A stretch of 18,234 nt of DNA from Anaerolineae bacterium (GCA_017303735.1 JAFLCF010000084.1:1-18234); one strand, 5' to 3'; positions 5,074 through 13,241 are shown, numbered from the stretch's first letter. The notes: generated by a model from the letters alone, not told the origin. A program made the numbers and translations.

Positions 5074-7821
5074 ATGGCAGACATTCAATACAAGTACGAT
5101 GTTTTCATTTCTTACAGTCGAAAAGATGAAGACTGGGCGGTAAATACTTTATTGCCTGCTCTTGAAAATACAGGGCTAAAAGTCTGTATTGACTTCCGAG
5201 ATTTTGAAGCAGGAAAACCTGCTGTATTGGCGATGCAGGATGCCGCTAAAGAGAGCCGCCATGTTGTGTTGGTATTAACTCGCAACTGGTTGGCAGGCGA
5301 GTGGACATTATTTGAAGCCTTAATCACAGGCACAAAAGACCCCGCAGGTATCCAGCGAAAATTAATCCCGATCTTGTATGAAACTGGAATTGAAAAAGAT
5401 GTTCCGGAATTTATTTCCATGCGAATATGGGTGGAGTACTATCGTAAAGACCGCGAAGCCATTGCGTGGAAACAACTTTTTACCTCGCTTGGCAAACCAG
5501 ATGCGCAGATTCCCGTTGCCAGCCCGCAAGAGACCCCAGAGAATACACCTGCCTCATGGTTCCTCGCCCATCCATATGGCATGCCGCCAAACTTCACAGG
5601 ACGCAAAGCCGAGCGGACGATGCTGTCCGAATGGTTGTTGAATGACCAAAACCATCCTATGCTCATCCTGCGTGCTTTGGGTGGATTCGGTAAATCGGCA
5701 CTCACTTGGCATTGGCTAACTCATGATGTTCCGGCAAGACAATTCATCAAAGTGGTTTTCTGGAGTTTTTATGAAGGCGATGCCAGTTTTGACAATTTCG
5801 TAAAAGAAACGCTCCAATATCTTGGCGTTTTGAATGCAGGACAATTATCGCAATACGAGCAAACTAATTTACTCCTCAACTATTTGAGAAACCCAGGTAT
5901 TCTACTAATCCTCGATGGATTTGAAAGAGTTCTTCGTGCTTATGGAAACATGGGCGCAGCGTACCAAGGGGATGAAATCCAAAACGACGATTCACAAGAT
6001 ATCAGCCGAGATTGCGTCAATATGTTTGCAGATGGTTTGCTTCGTTCGATTGGTGGGTACGGCGGGATGTTGAAAAGCAAAATCTTGATGACCACGCGCC
6101 TGACCCCGCGTGCCGTGGAAAAACATGGACAATTCCTACAAGGCGTTCGTGAAGAAGAATTGCGTGCCATGCATAAAGACGATGCCGTGGAATTCTTCCA
6201 CACGCAAGGGATTCGTGGCACGCATACCGAGATCGAAGCCGCTTGCGAACCCTATGGTTATCATCCGCTCAGTTTGCGCATCCTCTCAGGGTATATCGTT
6301 AATGACCGTAATCTGCCGGGTGACATTGCAGCGGCGCGACACCTTGAAATCACAAAAGACATCATCCAAAACAAACACCATATTTTGGAAGTTGGCTTCA
6401 AGAGTTTATCCTCGCCACAAAAGAAATTACTTGGACGGATTGCCTGTTTTCGCTCAGCAATGGATTACGAAGCCTTGAAGACATTACATGGCGATGGAAA
6501 AGGAAGCTTGTCTTTTGACAATTCCTTGAAAATTTTAGAGTCGCGCGGCTTTCTGCATTGGGATCGCAAAACCAATAAATACGACCTGCACCCCATCGTA
6601 CGGCGCTTTTCTTACGACCTTCTAACCGCCGCCGACCGTACCGGCGCACACGAACGCCTGGTCAATTATTTTCAGGCGATTCCTGAGCGTGAAAAAGTAG
6701 ACAAACTGGAAGACCTCGCGCCCGTCATCGAACTATATCATCACATGGTCAGGGCGGGTAATTTGGATGAGGCGTGGCTTTTATTCCGTGACCGTATCTG
6801 GAAAACACTTTATTATCAACTTGGCGGCTATCAACTGCAAATCGAATTACTTACTGCACTATTTCTTGATGGTGAAAATAATCCACCAAGGTTGAAAGAA
6901 GAAGCACATCTAGCGCATTGCTTCAATGAACTCGCCAACGCCTACTCCCTGAGCGGACAGCCGCGCCGTGCTATTCCGCTGTTTGAAGGTTTCCTTTCTA
7001 TATCTGAAAAAATGAAAAACAATATAAATATTGCTATTGGGTTAGGGAATATGGCAGAAGCAGCACAACTACATATTGGTGCTCTGCGTGTTGCTGAGTC
7101 CAACCTCTATCGAAGAATCGATCTTATAAAACCGACACAAGACAAATTCGATGAGGCTATTGGTCACCAACAACTTGGTTTGTTATTTATCTATTGCGGT
7201 AAGTGGAGTGAAGCAGAAAAAGAATTGAATGAGGCGTTAAATTTGTTCCAAGAATCTTCCTCACCAAAAGATTGGTTCTCAAAAAATTGGGCTTATTGCT
7301 CACTATTAGCAGCTTATAGATTCGACATTAATAATGCAAAAAAATATGCCCAAAATGCTCTTGATTTTTCTGAATTGGATGCGAAGGAGGCTTCTCCCTT
7401 AGAGCGTGATTTTATTAGAGATTATTGGCTTTTAGGAGTAGCCTATCGTCTCAGTATTCAATACGATATATCTGAGCGCCATTTGAATGAGGCACTCACT
7501 CGTTGTCGTAGGATCAATCTAGTAGACCACGAAGCCAACATCCTCATCGACCTCGCTCGCTTGCGTTATGACCAAAAGCATTATGAAGAAGCAAAATCTC
7601 TCGCCAATGAAGCACTGTCCATCACTGAACGTTGCGGCTACGTCTTGAAAGGCGCGGATGTGAACCTCTTCCTCGCCCAATATGCGCTGGAGCAGGAGAA
7701 GGACAAAGCCAAGGCAAAAGTCTATGCGGAGGAAGCCAAGAAACTCGCCACCTGCGATGGTCCGCCGTATTATTACAAGGTGGCGTATGAGGAAGCGGAA
7801 GCGATGTTGGAGAAACTCTAG
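5074..7821 (+). CDS. TIR - NB-ARC-like STAND NTPase - TPR protein (candidate antiphage NLR)
   Basis: This 915-aa protein has three parts. Residues 5-140 form a TIR domain: YDVFISYSRKDE, a BB-loop-like DFRDFEAGKP (40-49), and NWLAGEWTLFE ending in E81, at the position of the catalytic Glu of NAD-cleaving TIRs. Residues 175-430 form a STAND NTPase: Walker A GGFGKS (203-208), Walker B LLILDGFE with D281, an NB-ARC-like MTTR sensor (339-342) and HPLSL (397-401), equivalent to GLPL. A winged-helix-like region follows, then TPR-like helical pairs from about 600 to the end. The ATG follows AAAGGG by 8 nt. By analogy with bacterial NLR and TIR defence proteins, the TPRs would sense a phage product, the NTPase oligomerise and the TIR deplete NAD. 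That is an inference, because no phage assay or neighbour proves it. GC content drops sharply in the middle of the TPR part. Confidence 0.88.
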   Translation: MADIQYKYDVFISYSRKDEDWAVNTLLPALENTGLKVCIDFRDFEAGKPAVLAMQDAAKESRHVVLVLTRNWLAGEWTLFEALITGTKDPAGIQRKLIPILYETGIEKDVPEFISMRIWVEYYRKDREAIAWKQLFTSLGKPDAQIPVASPQETPENTPASWFLAHPYGMPPNFTGRKAERTMLSEWLLNDQNHPMLILRALGGFGKSALTWHWLTHDVPARQFIKVVFWSFYEGDASFDNFVKETLQYLGVLNAGQLSQYEQTNLLLNYLRNPGILLILDGFERVLRAYGNMGAAYQGDEIQNDDSQDISRDCVNMFADGLLRSIGGYGGMLKSKILMTTRLTPRAVEKHGQFLQGVREEELRAMHKDDAVEFFHTQGIRGTHTEIEAACEPYGYHPLSLRILSGYIVNDRNLPGDIAAARHLEITKDIIQNKHHILEVGFKSLSSPQKKLLGRIACFRSAMDYEALKTLHGDGKGSLSFDNSLKILESRGFLHWDRKTNKYDLHPIVRRFSYDLLTAADRTGAHERLVNYFQAIPEREKVDKLEDLAPVIELYHHMVRAGNLDEAWLLFRDRIWKTLYYQLGGYQLQIELLTALFLDGENNPPRLKEEAHLAHCFNELANAYSLSGQPRRAIPLFEGFLSISEKMKNNINIAIGLGNMAEAAQLHIGALRVAESNLYRRIDLIKPTQDKFDEAIGHQQLGLLFIYCGKWSEAEKELNEALNLFQESSSPKDWFSKNWAYCSLLAAYRFDINNAKKYAQNALDFSELDAKEASPLERDFIRDYWLLGVAYRLSIQYDISERHLNEALTRCRRINLVDHEANILIDLARLRYDQKHYEEAKSLANEALSITERCGYVLKGADVNLFLAQYALEQEKDKAKAKVYAEEAKKLATCDGPPYYYKVAYEEAEAMLEKL

Positions 7822-7921
7822 CCCCCTCCCTTCCTCCCCCAAATACGACGATTTATATTTTGAATGAATCCAGAGAGAGTTTCAATGTCGTATTTGGGGG
7901 AGGTGCCGAAGGCGGAGGGGG
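7822..7921. repeat. MITE-like inverted-repeat element after the TIR gene
   Basis: A perfect 17-bp inverted repeat (7833-7849 with 7887-7903, right arm GTCGTATTTGGGGGAGG) encloses a 37-bp AT-rich centre. Outside it, CCCCCTCCC on the left can pair with GGAGGGGG on the right, and the right arm carries an extra GCC-GAA-GGC hairpin. The element starts on the base after the TAG stop. It could be a non-autonomous mobile repeat, a strong transcript-ending hairpin, or both. Confidence 0.7.
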
Positions 7922-7936
7922 TTGTGGTGGGGGTTC

Positions 7937-7946
7937 GTAACGTTAC
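7937..7946. promoter_or_regulatory. Perfect 10-bp palindrome, possible operator
   Basis: GTAACGTTAC is a perfect palindrome 24 nt before the start of the small membrane protein gene. It could be a regulator-binding site, but a single short palindrome may be chance. Confidence 0.25.
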
Positions 7947-7970
7947 AAAATCAAGAGTGTTCCCTTTCTC

Positions 7971-8300
7971 ATGGAAGAAAACTACGAACCACCCTCTATT
8001 GAACGCTCTCTCCTGCTGAGTGTGATGATCTTTGCACAGATCCTTGTGCTTGGCATGTTGATTGTCTGGGCGGTGCTGTACTTTTTTTCGCTCCTATCAG
8101 TTAAAACCGATAACCCCACGCTTGGACATAAAGTATTCCTCTTCCTTTTTAACACCTATCCGTTCTACTCTATGGGGTTTATGTTCATCGGCTGGATTGC
8201 TTATTTTTTCCGCCAGAACTGGATGTCGTGGATCATGGCTATTCTGCAGTTTCCCCCATTCATATATCTCCTCTATGAAGTTTTGCGTGCTTCATTATAA
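7971..8300 (+). CDS. Small three-helix membrane protein, 109 aa
   Basis: I do not recognise this family. Three hydrophobic segments are clear: about residues 12-38 (SLLLSVMIFAQILVLGML and on), 52-75 (VFLFLFNTYPFYSMGFMFIG) and 84-103 (MSWIMAILQFPPFIYLLY). The N-terminus is acidic and there is no cleavable signal peptide. The frame is supported by the dense hydrophobic pattern and by a terminator 26 nt after its stop. No good Shine-Dalgarno sequence precedes the ATG. It lies 149 nt downstream of the TIR-STAND gene on the same strand, separated by the inverted-repeat element. A shared role in defence is possible but unproven, since the element between them may end the upstream transcript. Confidence 0.65.
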   Translation: MEENYEPPSIERSLLLSVMIFAQILVLGMLIVWAVLYFFSLLSVKTDNPTLGHKVFLFLFNTYPFYSMGFMFIGWIAYFFRQNWMSWIMAILQFPPFIYLLYEVLRASL

Positions 8301-8325
8301 ATTTACGATGGCGATTAGATAACAT

Positions 8326-8356
8326 AAGGGATTTGGTTATAAGCCGAGTCCCTTTT
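8326..8356 (+). terminator. Rho-independent terminator after the small membrane protein
   Basis: AGGGATTTGG pairs with CCGAGTCCCT (two G-T wobbles, loop TTATAAG), followed by TTT. It separates this transcript from the carboxylase operon. Confidence 0.65.
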
Positions 8357-8400
8357 CATTTAATCAAATAGGGAACATTTTATTTCCCATCCCCACTTTT

Positions 8401-8406
8401 TATGCT
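8401..8406 (+). promoter_or_regulatory. Candidate -10 box of the carboxylase operon
   Basis: TATGCT lies 12 nt before the ATG of the carboxyltransferase gene. Transcription would start about 6 nt before the ATG, and no Shine-Dalgarno sequence is present, so the message may be nearly leaderless. No convincing -35 box is visible. Confidence 0.35.
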
Positions 8407-8418
8407 AGACTCACGGCA

Positions 8419-10041
8419 ATGGAAACATTATCTTCCGCCCTCGACCCGCACCAGCCCGAATTCAAAGCCAATGCAGAACACAACCGCGCCCTTGCGCAAG
8501 AGTTGAAGAAACACCTTGCGGATGTCCGCGAAGGCGGCGGCGAGAAGTATCGCAAACGCCACGAGGAGCAGGGCAAATTATTCGTGCGCGAACGCATCGA
8601 ACGTCTGCTTGACCCCGGCGCGCCCTTCCTTGAACTCTCTGCATTGGCGGCGCACAACCTCTACAATGGCGAAGCCCCAAGCGCAGGCATCGTCACCGGC
8701 ATTGGGCGCATCTCGAATCGCGAAGTGCTCATCGTCGCCAACGACGCCACCGTCAAAGGCGGCTCGTATTTTCCGATGACGGTCAAGAAGCATCTCCGCG
8801 CCCAACAGATCGCCGAAGAAAATCATTTGCCCTGCCTCTACCTCGTCGACTCTGGCGGGGCGAATTTGCCGTTTCAAGATGAAGTCTTCCCCGATGTCAA
8901 TCACTTCGGGCGCATCTTCTACAATCAGGCACGCATGTCTGCCAAGCGCATTCCGCAGATCGCGGCGGTGATGGGTTCCTGCACGGCGGGCGGCGCGTAT
9001 GTCCCTGCGATGAGTGATGAAGCCATCATCGTCAAAGGCGCAGGGACAATTTTCCTCGGCGGACCTCCACTCGTCAAAGCTGCCACGGGTGAGGATGTCA
9101 CTGCCGAAGAACTGGGCGGGGCGGATGTCCACACGCGCAAATCAGGCGTAGCCGATCACTTTGCAGAGGATGATGACCACGCGATTGAAATTTTACGCAG
9201 CATCGTCGAGACCTTACCGCGTGGACACGTGCATTCGCATCTTTCCGCGCTGGATGTTGCTCCACCCGAGGAGCCTTTATACCCCGCCGACGAATTGTAC
9301 GGCGTCCTGCCGCGCACCTTCAAAGAGTCCTTCGACGTCCGCGAGATCATCGCCCGCATCGTAGACGGGTCCAAGTTCCGCGAGTTCAAAGCGCGTTACG
9401 GCACGACCCTCATCTGCGGCTTCGCCCGCATCCACGGCTACCCCGTCGGCATCATCGCCAATAACGGAGTCTTGTTCAGCGAGTCCGCGCTGAAAGGGAC
9501 TCACTTCATTGAGCTGTGTGACCAACGCGGCATTCCGCTCATCTTTTTGCAGAACATCACCGGCTTCATGGTCGGCAAAGAATACGAAACCGGCGGCATC
9601 GCCAAAGACGGCGCGAAGATGGTTCATGCCGTTGCCACAACTCGTGTGCCAAAACTGACTCTCGTCATCGGCGGCTCCTTCGGCGCGGGCAACTACGCCA
9701 TGGCTGGACGTGCCTACGGCTCGCGCTTCCTGTGGATGTGGCCCAACGCACGCATCTCCGTCATGGGCGGCGAGCAAGCCGCGAACGTGCTCTTAACCAT
9801 CAAACAAGATCAACTCGTCAGAGAAGGCAAACCAGCTCTGAGCGCGGAAGAAGCGGAAGAGTTCAAGCGTCCATTATTGGAGAAATACGAACGTGAAGGC
9901 AGTCCCTATCACTCCTCGGCACGTCTTTGGGATGACGGTGTTATTGACCCCGCCGATACGCGGCAAGTGCTTGGTTTGGCTTTATCCGTTGTGTTAAACG
10001 CTCCGAAAGAAGAAGGCGGCTTCGGGGTGTTTAGGATGTAA
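8419..10041 (+). CDS. mccB: Methylcrotonyl-CoA carboxylase beta (carboxyltransferase) subunit
   Basis: This subunit transfers carboxyl from carboxybiotin to 3-methylcrotonyl-CoA, giving 3-methylglutaconyl-CoA in leucine breakdown. The 540-aa length fits MCC beta. Hallmarks are the N-terminal [20 protein letters not shown] segment, [33 protein letters not shown], the oxyanion segment [17 protein letters not shown], and [17 protein letters not shown] followed by [16 protein letters not shown]. These match MCC beta more closely than propionyl-CoA carboxylase beta; geranyl-CoA carboxylase is the main alternative. The biotin carboxylase and carrier genes lie about 1.7 and 3.2 kb downstream on the same strand. 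The TAA stop overlaps the first unit of a hairpin repeat array. The ATG is preceded by a TATGCT box but by no Shine-Dalgarno sequence. Confidence 0.93.
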   Translation: METLSSALDPHQPEFKANAEHNRALAQELKKHLADVREGGGEKYRKRHEEQGKLFVRERIERLLDPGAPFLELSALAAHNLYNGEAPSAGIVTGIGRISNREVLIVANDATVKGGSYFPMTVKKHLRAQQIAEENHLPCLYLVDSGGANLPFQDEVFPDVNHFGRIFYNQARMSAKRIPQIAAVMGSCTAGGAYVPAMSDEAIIVKGAGTIFLGGPPLVKAATGEDVTAEELGGADVHTRKSGVADHFAEDDDHAIEILRSIVETLPRGHVHSHLSALDVAPPEEPLYPADELYGVLPRTFKESFDVREIIARIVDGSKFREFKARYGTTLICGFARIHGYPVGIIANNGVLFSESALKGTHFIELCDQRGIPLIFLQNITGFMVGKEYETGGIAKDGAKMVHAVATTRVPKLTLVIGGSFGAGNYAMAGRAYGSRFLWMWPNARISVMGGEQAANVLLTIKQDQLVREGKPALSAEEAEEFKRPLLEKYEREGSPYHSSARLWDDGVIDPADTRQVLGLALSVVLNAPKEEGGFGVFRM

Positions 10042-10225
10042 TCCCGAAGGGATGGCAGGATTATAGATAATTGGCATGGTATTTCCAAATCCCGAAGGGA
10101 TGGCAGGATTATAGATAATTGGCATGGTATTTCCAAATCCCGAAGGGATGACATAGCTCTTACACCCCTTCGGGGTTGATAATAATTCATCTGAAAATCT
10201 ATAATCATTTCACTCCTTCGGAGTT
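10041..10225. repeat. Hairpin repeat array: two 48-bp tandem units plus degenerate and inverted copies
   Basis: Units at 10041-10088 and 10089-10136 are near-identical tandem copies; a third begins at 10137 and breaks off. Each opens with the palindrome ATCCC-GAA-GGGAT and continues GGCAGGATTATAG. Two related hairpins with TTC loops follow at 10164-10176 (ACCCC/GGGGT) and 10212-10224 (ACTCC/GGAGT). The last is an inverted relative, since it shares TCTATAATC with the reverse complement of the unit. The array begins inside the stop codon of mccB and fills the gap to the DUF1579 gene. Confidence 0.85.
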
Positions 10226-10253
10226 GGATATATCAAATAAAAGGATTTTGATC

Positions 10254-10739
10254 ATGACCTTCGAAAAAACAACCGGAAGCCCTCATCATTTTCTTGCGCA
10301 ATTGGCAGGGAATTGGAAAGGCAGTAGCAAGTTATGGATCGAACCCGACACCCTCGCCAATGAAGCTCCCATCGTCGGAACGATCCAGATCATCCTCGAT
10401 GGTCGCTTCGCGCTTTTCCTTTACCAATCGTCCATCGAAGGTGAAGCGCAACACGGCATGTTTACCTTTGGCTACAACACCTTGCTTGACCGATACGAAG
10501 CGAGTTGGGTCGACTCCTTTCATAACAATACTGCTGTTATGTTCTGCACGGGCAATTCGCAGGATAATGGCTTTAGCGTCCTCGGCTCCTACCCCGACCC
10601 CAGCGGCGGACCGGACTGGGGTTGGCGCACCGACGTGGAATTGCGCGACAATGAACTCATCATCACTGCCTATAACATCATGCCCGAAGGCGAAGAAGTC
10701 AAAGCCACCGAAATCACTCTCAAGAAGGTCAATACATGA
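10254..10739 (+). CDS. DUF1579 family protein (lipocalin-like)
   Basis: This 161-aa protein matches what I know of DUF1579: an opening HHFLAQLAGNWKGSSKLW, strands that turn around TIQIILDGRFALFLY, then GMFTFGYNTLLDRYEASWVDSFHN and a C-terminal ELIITAYN...EITLKKV. The pattern suggests a small beta-barrel that may bind a hydrophobic ligand; no catalytic role is established. The ATG at 10254 is chosen because AAGGA lies 8 nt upstream; the upstream in-frame extension translates the hairpin repeat. The gene is coupled to the next by an ATGA overlap and lies within the carboxylase operon, but its link to acyl-CoA metabolism is unknown. Confidence 0.8.
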   Translation: MTFEKTTGSPHHFLAQLAGNWKGSSKLWIEPDTLANEAPIVGTIQIILDGRFALFLYQSSIEGEAQHGMFTFGYNTLLDRYEASWVDSFHNNTAVMFCTGNSQDNGFSVLGSYPDPSGGPDWGWRTDVELRDNELIITAYNIMPEGEEVKATEITLKKVNT

Positions 10740-11722
10740 AAATTCTCATCATTGGGGGCACACGCTTTATCGGACGCCACCTCGTCACCTCTGCTCGCGC
10801 ACGCGGACACGAAGTGACTCTCTTCAACCGCGGAAAGACCAACCCCGATCTTTTTCGAAGAGTCAAAACCATCAGAGGCGATAGAGAAACTGACCTGGAG
10901 CAGTTATCGGGGCAGTGGGATGCGGTCATCGATACCTGTGGATATCTGCCGCGCATTGTCAAGTTATCCGCTGAAGCGTTGAAAGATAAAGTCGGGCGTT
11001 ATGTTTTTATTTCCAGCATTTCGGTCTATGCCAGTTTCAAAAAGATCGGCATAAAAGAAAGCGATGCAGTCGGCGCGCTCAGCGATGAAAGCATCGAAGA
11101 GATCACCGGCGAAACCTACGGACCCTTGAAAGCGCTCTGCGAAAAAGCTGTGCAGGATGTGTATGGTCCGCGCTCCCTCATCATCCGTCCCGGTCTCATC
11201 GTCGGTCCACACGACCCAACCGACCGCTTCACCTACTGGCCCCTGCGCATCGCCAAAGGCGGCGACGTCCTCGCGCCTGACCGCCCCGCCACCATGACCC
11301 AGTTCATCGACGCGCGCGACCTGGCAGACTTCATCATCAAATTGACCGATCAAAATGTTTCGGGCATCTTCAATGCCACGGGAAATCCCGTTACGCTCAA
11401 TACGGTCTTTGAAACCTGCAAACGCATCAGCAAAAGCAATGCCAGTTTCAAATGGGCTTCGGTGGAGTTCCTTGAAAAGAACAACGTCGCCCCGTGGAGT
11501 GACATGCCCGCATGGATCCCTGAAACCGGTGACGATGCAGGCGTTTCACAGGTCGATGTTTCCAAAGCGGTTCACGCCGGTCTTACATTCAGCCCGCTCA
11601 CCGACACCATCAAAGCCATCTACGATTGGGAATTTGAAAGACCCGAAGGGCATGAACTAAAAGCAGGCTTGAAACAAGAGAGAGAAAAAGAACTCTTAAA
11701 ATTATTAACCCATGTTCAATAA
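10736..11722 (+). CDS. NAD(P)-dependent SDR / epimerase-family oxidoreductase
   Basis: This is a 328-aa extended or atypical SDR. It has an N-terminal Rossmann motif GGTRFIG (residues 7-13), the segment YVFISSISVY that carries the catalytic Ser region, and a YxxxK pair at Y128-K132 (YGPLK). The following LIIRPGLIVGPHDPTDRF is typical of NAD-dependent epimerase/dehydratases. The substrate cannot be read from the sequence. The start overlaps the stop of the DUF1579 gene by 4 nt, and the end overlaps the biotin carboxylase start by 11 nt, so it is translated as part of the operon. A nucleotide-sugar epimerase would be odd in an acyl-CoA operon; a dehydrogenase of a related hydroxy compound is possible. 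Confidence 0.85.
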   Translation: MKILIIGGTRFIGRHLVTSARARGHEVTLFNRGKTNPDLFRRVKTIRGDRETDLEQLSGQWDAVIDTCGYLPRIVKLSAEALKDKVGRYVFISSISVYASFKKIGIKESDAVGALSDESIEEITGETYGPLKALCEKAVQDVYGPRSLIIRPGLIVGPHDPTDRFTYWPLRIAKGGDVLAPDRPATMTQFIDARDLADFIIKLTDQNVSGIFNATGNPVTLNTVFETCKRISKSNASFKWASVEFLEKNNVAPWSDMPAWIPETGDDAGVSQVDVSKAVHAGLTFSPLTDTIKAIYDWEFERPEGHELKAGLKQEREKELLKLLTHVQ

Positions 11723-13199
11723 AATTCTCATCGCCAATCGCGGCGAGATCGCCATTCGCATCATGCGTGCCTGCCGCGAGCTTGGCATCAAAACCGTCGC
11801 CGTTTATTCCGAAGCGGATGCTCACGCTCAACACGTGCAATTCGCCGACGAAGCCATTTTGCTTGGTGGCGCTGCCCCAAAAGAATCCTATTTGAATGTA
11901 GATGCCTTGCTCCGAGCCGCGCGCGACTCTCAAGCCGATGCCATTCATCCGGGCTATGGCTTCCTCTCAGAGAACGCCTCTTTCGCCGCCGCAGTTGAAT
12001 CAGCGAACCTAACCTTTATCGGTCCCTCAGCCGATTCGATTCGTGCGATGGGCGATAAAGCCGAATCAAAGATTCTGATGAAGAAAGCGGGCGTGCCCAC
12101 CGTCCCCGGTTACGAAGGCTTGGAAACGTACGAAGAATTCCGAAAAGCCGCGAATGAAATAGGCTATCCTGTTCTCGTCAAAGCAGCGGCGGGGGGAGGC
12201 GGCAAAGGCATGCGCGTGGTCAACGCCGAAAGCGAATTAAAGGAAGCCATCGAACTCGCCCGGCGTGAAGCACTCAACGCCTTTGGAGATGAACGCTTGC
12301 TCATCGAAAAATATCTCGCTGAAGCGCATCATATTGAAATTCAAGTCTTTGGTGACAAACACGGCAACCTCGTCCATCTTTTTGAGCGTGAATGCTCCGT
12401 GCAGCGTCGTCACCAAAAGATCATTGAAGAATCTCCTTCGCCCCTGCTCACTCCTGAACTACGCGCCAAGATTGGTGAAGCTGCGGTTAATGCAGCGAAA
12501 GCCGTCAATTATTACAATGCCGGAACCGTTGAATTCATCTTCGACCCCAAACTTTCCTCTTTCTTCTTTCTAGAAATGAATACAAGATTGCAAGTGGAAC
12601 ACCCAGTCACCGAACTCGTCACCGGGCTCGACCTCGTCCACTGGCAGATTCGTATCGCGGCGGGAGAGAAATTCCCCTTCACCCAAAGCAACTTGCACCA
12701 GCACGGTCACGCCATCGAATGCCGTGTTTATGCAGAAGACCCGTCCACGGGCTTTTTGCCCAGCACCGGCAAATTGCTGCAATTCATCCAACCGCAGGGA
12801 CCGGGCATCCGCGTGGACTCTGGTTTTGCTACTGGTGATGAAGTCACCCACTTCTATGATCCCCTGCTGGCGAAACTCATCGTTCATGCTGGCAATCGCG
12901 AAGACGCCATCAAACGCATGAAGAACGCGCTCAATGATTTCATTGTCCACGGGGTGGTGACGAACATAGATTACATGCGCGCCGTTTTAGAAACGGATGA
13001 TTTCAAGCAGGGCAAAGTCACCACGCGCTGGGTCGAAACCAAATTTGGCGAATGGACTGTGCCGCAACCCGAACTGCACGCCCTCATCGCCGCCGCACTC
13101 GCGGATGTGGTCTTTGTGGGCGGCAAGGCACAGTCTGCCGTCTCAAATGAGACCGATCCCTTCAGCCCGTGGAAGCAGACTGGGAATTATCGCAATTAA
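11712..13199 (+). CDS. Biotin carboxylase, N-terminal part of an MCC-alpha-type subunit
   Basis: It carboxylates biotin on the carrier protein using ATP and bicarbonate. The protein opens FNKILIANRGEIAIRIMRA and has the ATP-grasp glycine loop GGGGKGM (161-167) and EMNTRLQVEHPVTE. E288, N290 and R292 fall at the same numbers as the E. coli AccC active-site residues. At 495 aa it is about 45 residues longer than AccC. The tail, ending DPFSPWKQTGNYRN, resembles the DPWSPW..GWR stretch where fused MccA proteins pass from the biotin carboxylase into the BT and carrier domains. The chain stops here, and the rest appears as the next gene, 42 nt on. This looks like a split MccA rather than AccC of fatty-acid synthesis; the clustered carboxyltransferase supports that. 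Confidence 0.92.
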   Translation: MFNKILIANRGEIAIRIMRACRELGIKTVAVYSEADAHAQHVQFADEAILLGGAAPKESYLNVDALLRAARDSQADAIHPGYGFLSENASFAAAVESANLTFIGPSADSIRAMGDKAESKILMKKAGVPTVPGYEGLETYEEFRKAANEIGYPVLVKAAAGGGGKGMRVVNAESELKEAIELARREALNAFGDERLLIEKYLAEAHHIEIQVFGDKHGNLVHLFERECSVQRRHQKIIEESPSPLLTPELRAKIGEAAVNAAKAVNYYNAGTVEFIFDPKLSSFFFLEMNTRLQVEHPVTELVTGLDLVHWQIRIAAGEKFPFTQSNLHQHGHAIECRVYAEDPSTGFLPSTGKLLQFIQPQGPGIRVDSGFATGDEVTHFYDPLLAKLIVHAGNREDAIKRMKNALNDFIVHGVVTNIDYMRAVLETDDFKQGKVTTRWVETKFGEWTVPQPELHALIAAALADVVFVGGKAQSAVSNETDPFSPWKQTGNYRN

Positions 13200-13205
13200 G
13201 CTCAC

Positions 13206-13224
13206 GTCGGGGCTAAGCCCTGAC
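13206..13224. repeat. Palindrome between the biotin carboxylase and carrier genes
   Basis: GTCGGGGC-TAA-GCCCTGAC forms an 8-bp stem with one G-T wobble and a 3-nt loop. It starts 7 nt after the carboxylase stop and precedes the GGAG/AGGTG Shine-Dalgarno region of the carrier gene. It resembles GGGGCT-AA-GCCCC palindromes that recur between genes in many genomes. Confidence 0.6.
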
Positions 13225-13241
13225 TTGGAGCAGGTGTAATC

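Noticed and set aside
4954..5088. N-terminal extension of the phosphatase to 5088
   Set aside because: The extra 45 residues translate the heptad repeats and overlap the TIR start. The family fold begins at the ATG at 4953.
8578..9132. A 184-aa minus-strand open frame opposite mccB
   Set aside because: mccB is strongly conserved over this stretch and the antisense frame shows no domain or start signals.
10041..10150. CRISPR-like array
   Set aside because: Units are tandem copies of the same 48 bp without variable spacers, and no cas genes are nearby. It is a hairpin repeat array.
10176..10253. N-terminal extension of the DUF1579 protein
   Set aside because: It translates part of the hairpin repeat array; the ATG at 10254 has its own Shine-Dalgarno sequence and the family start.
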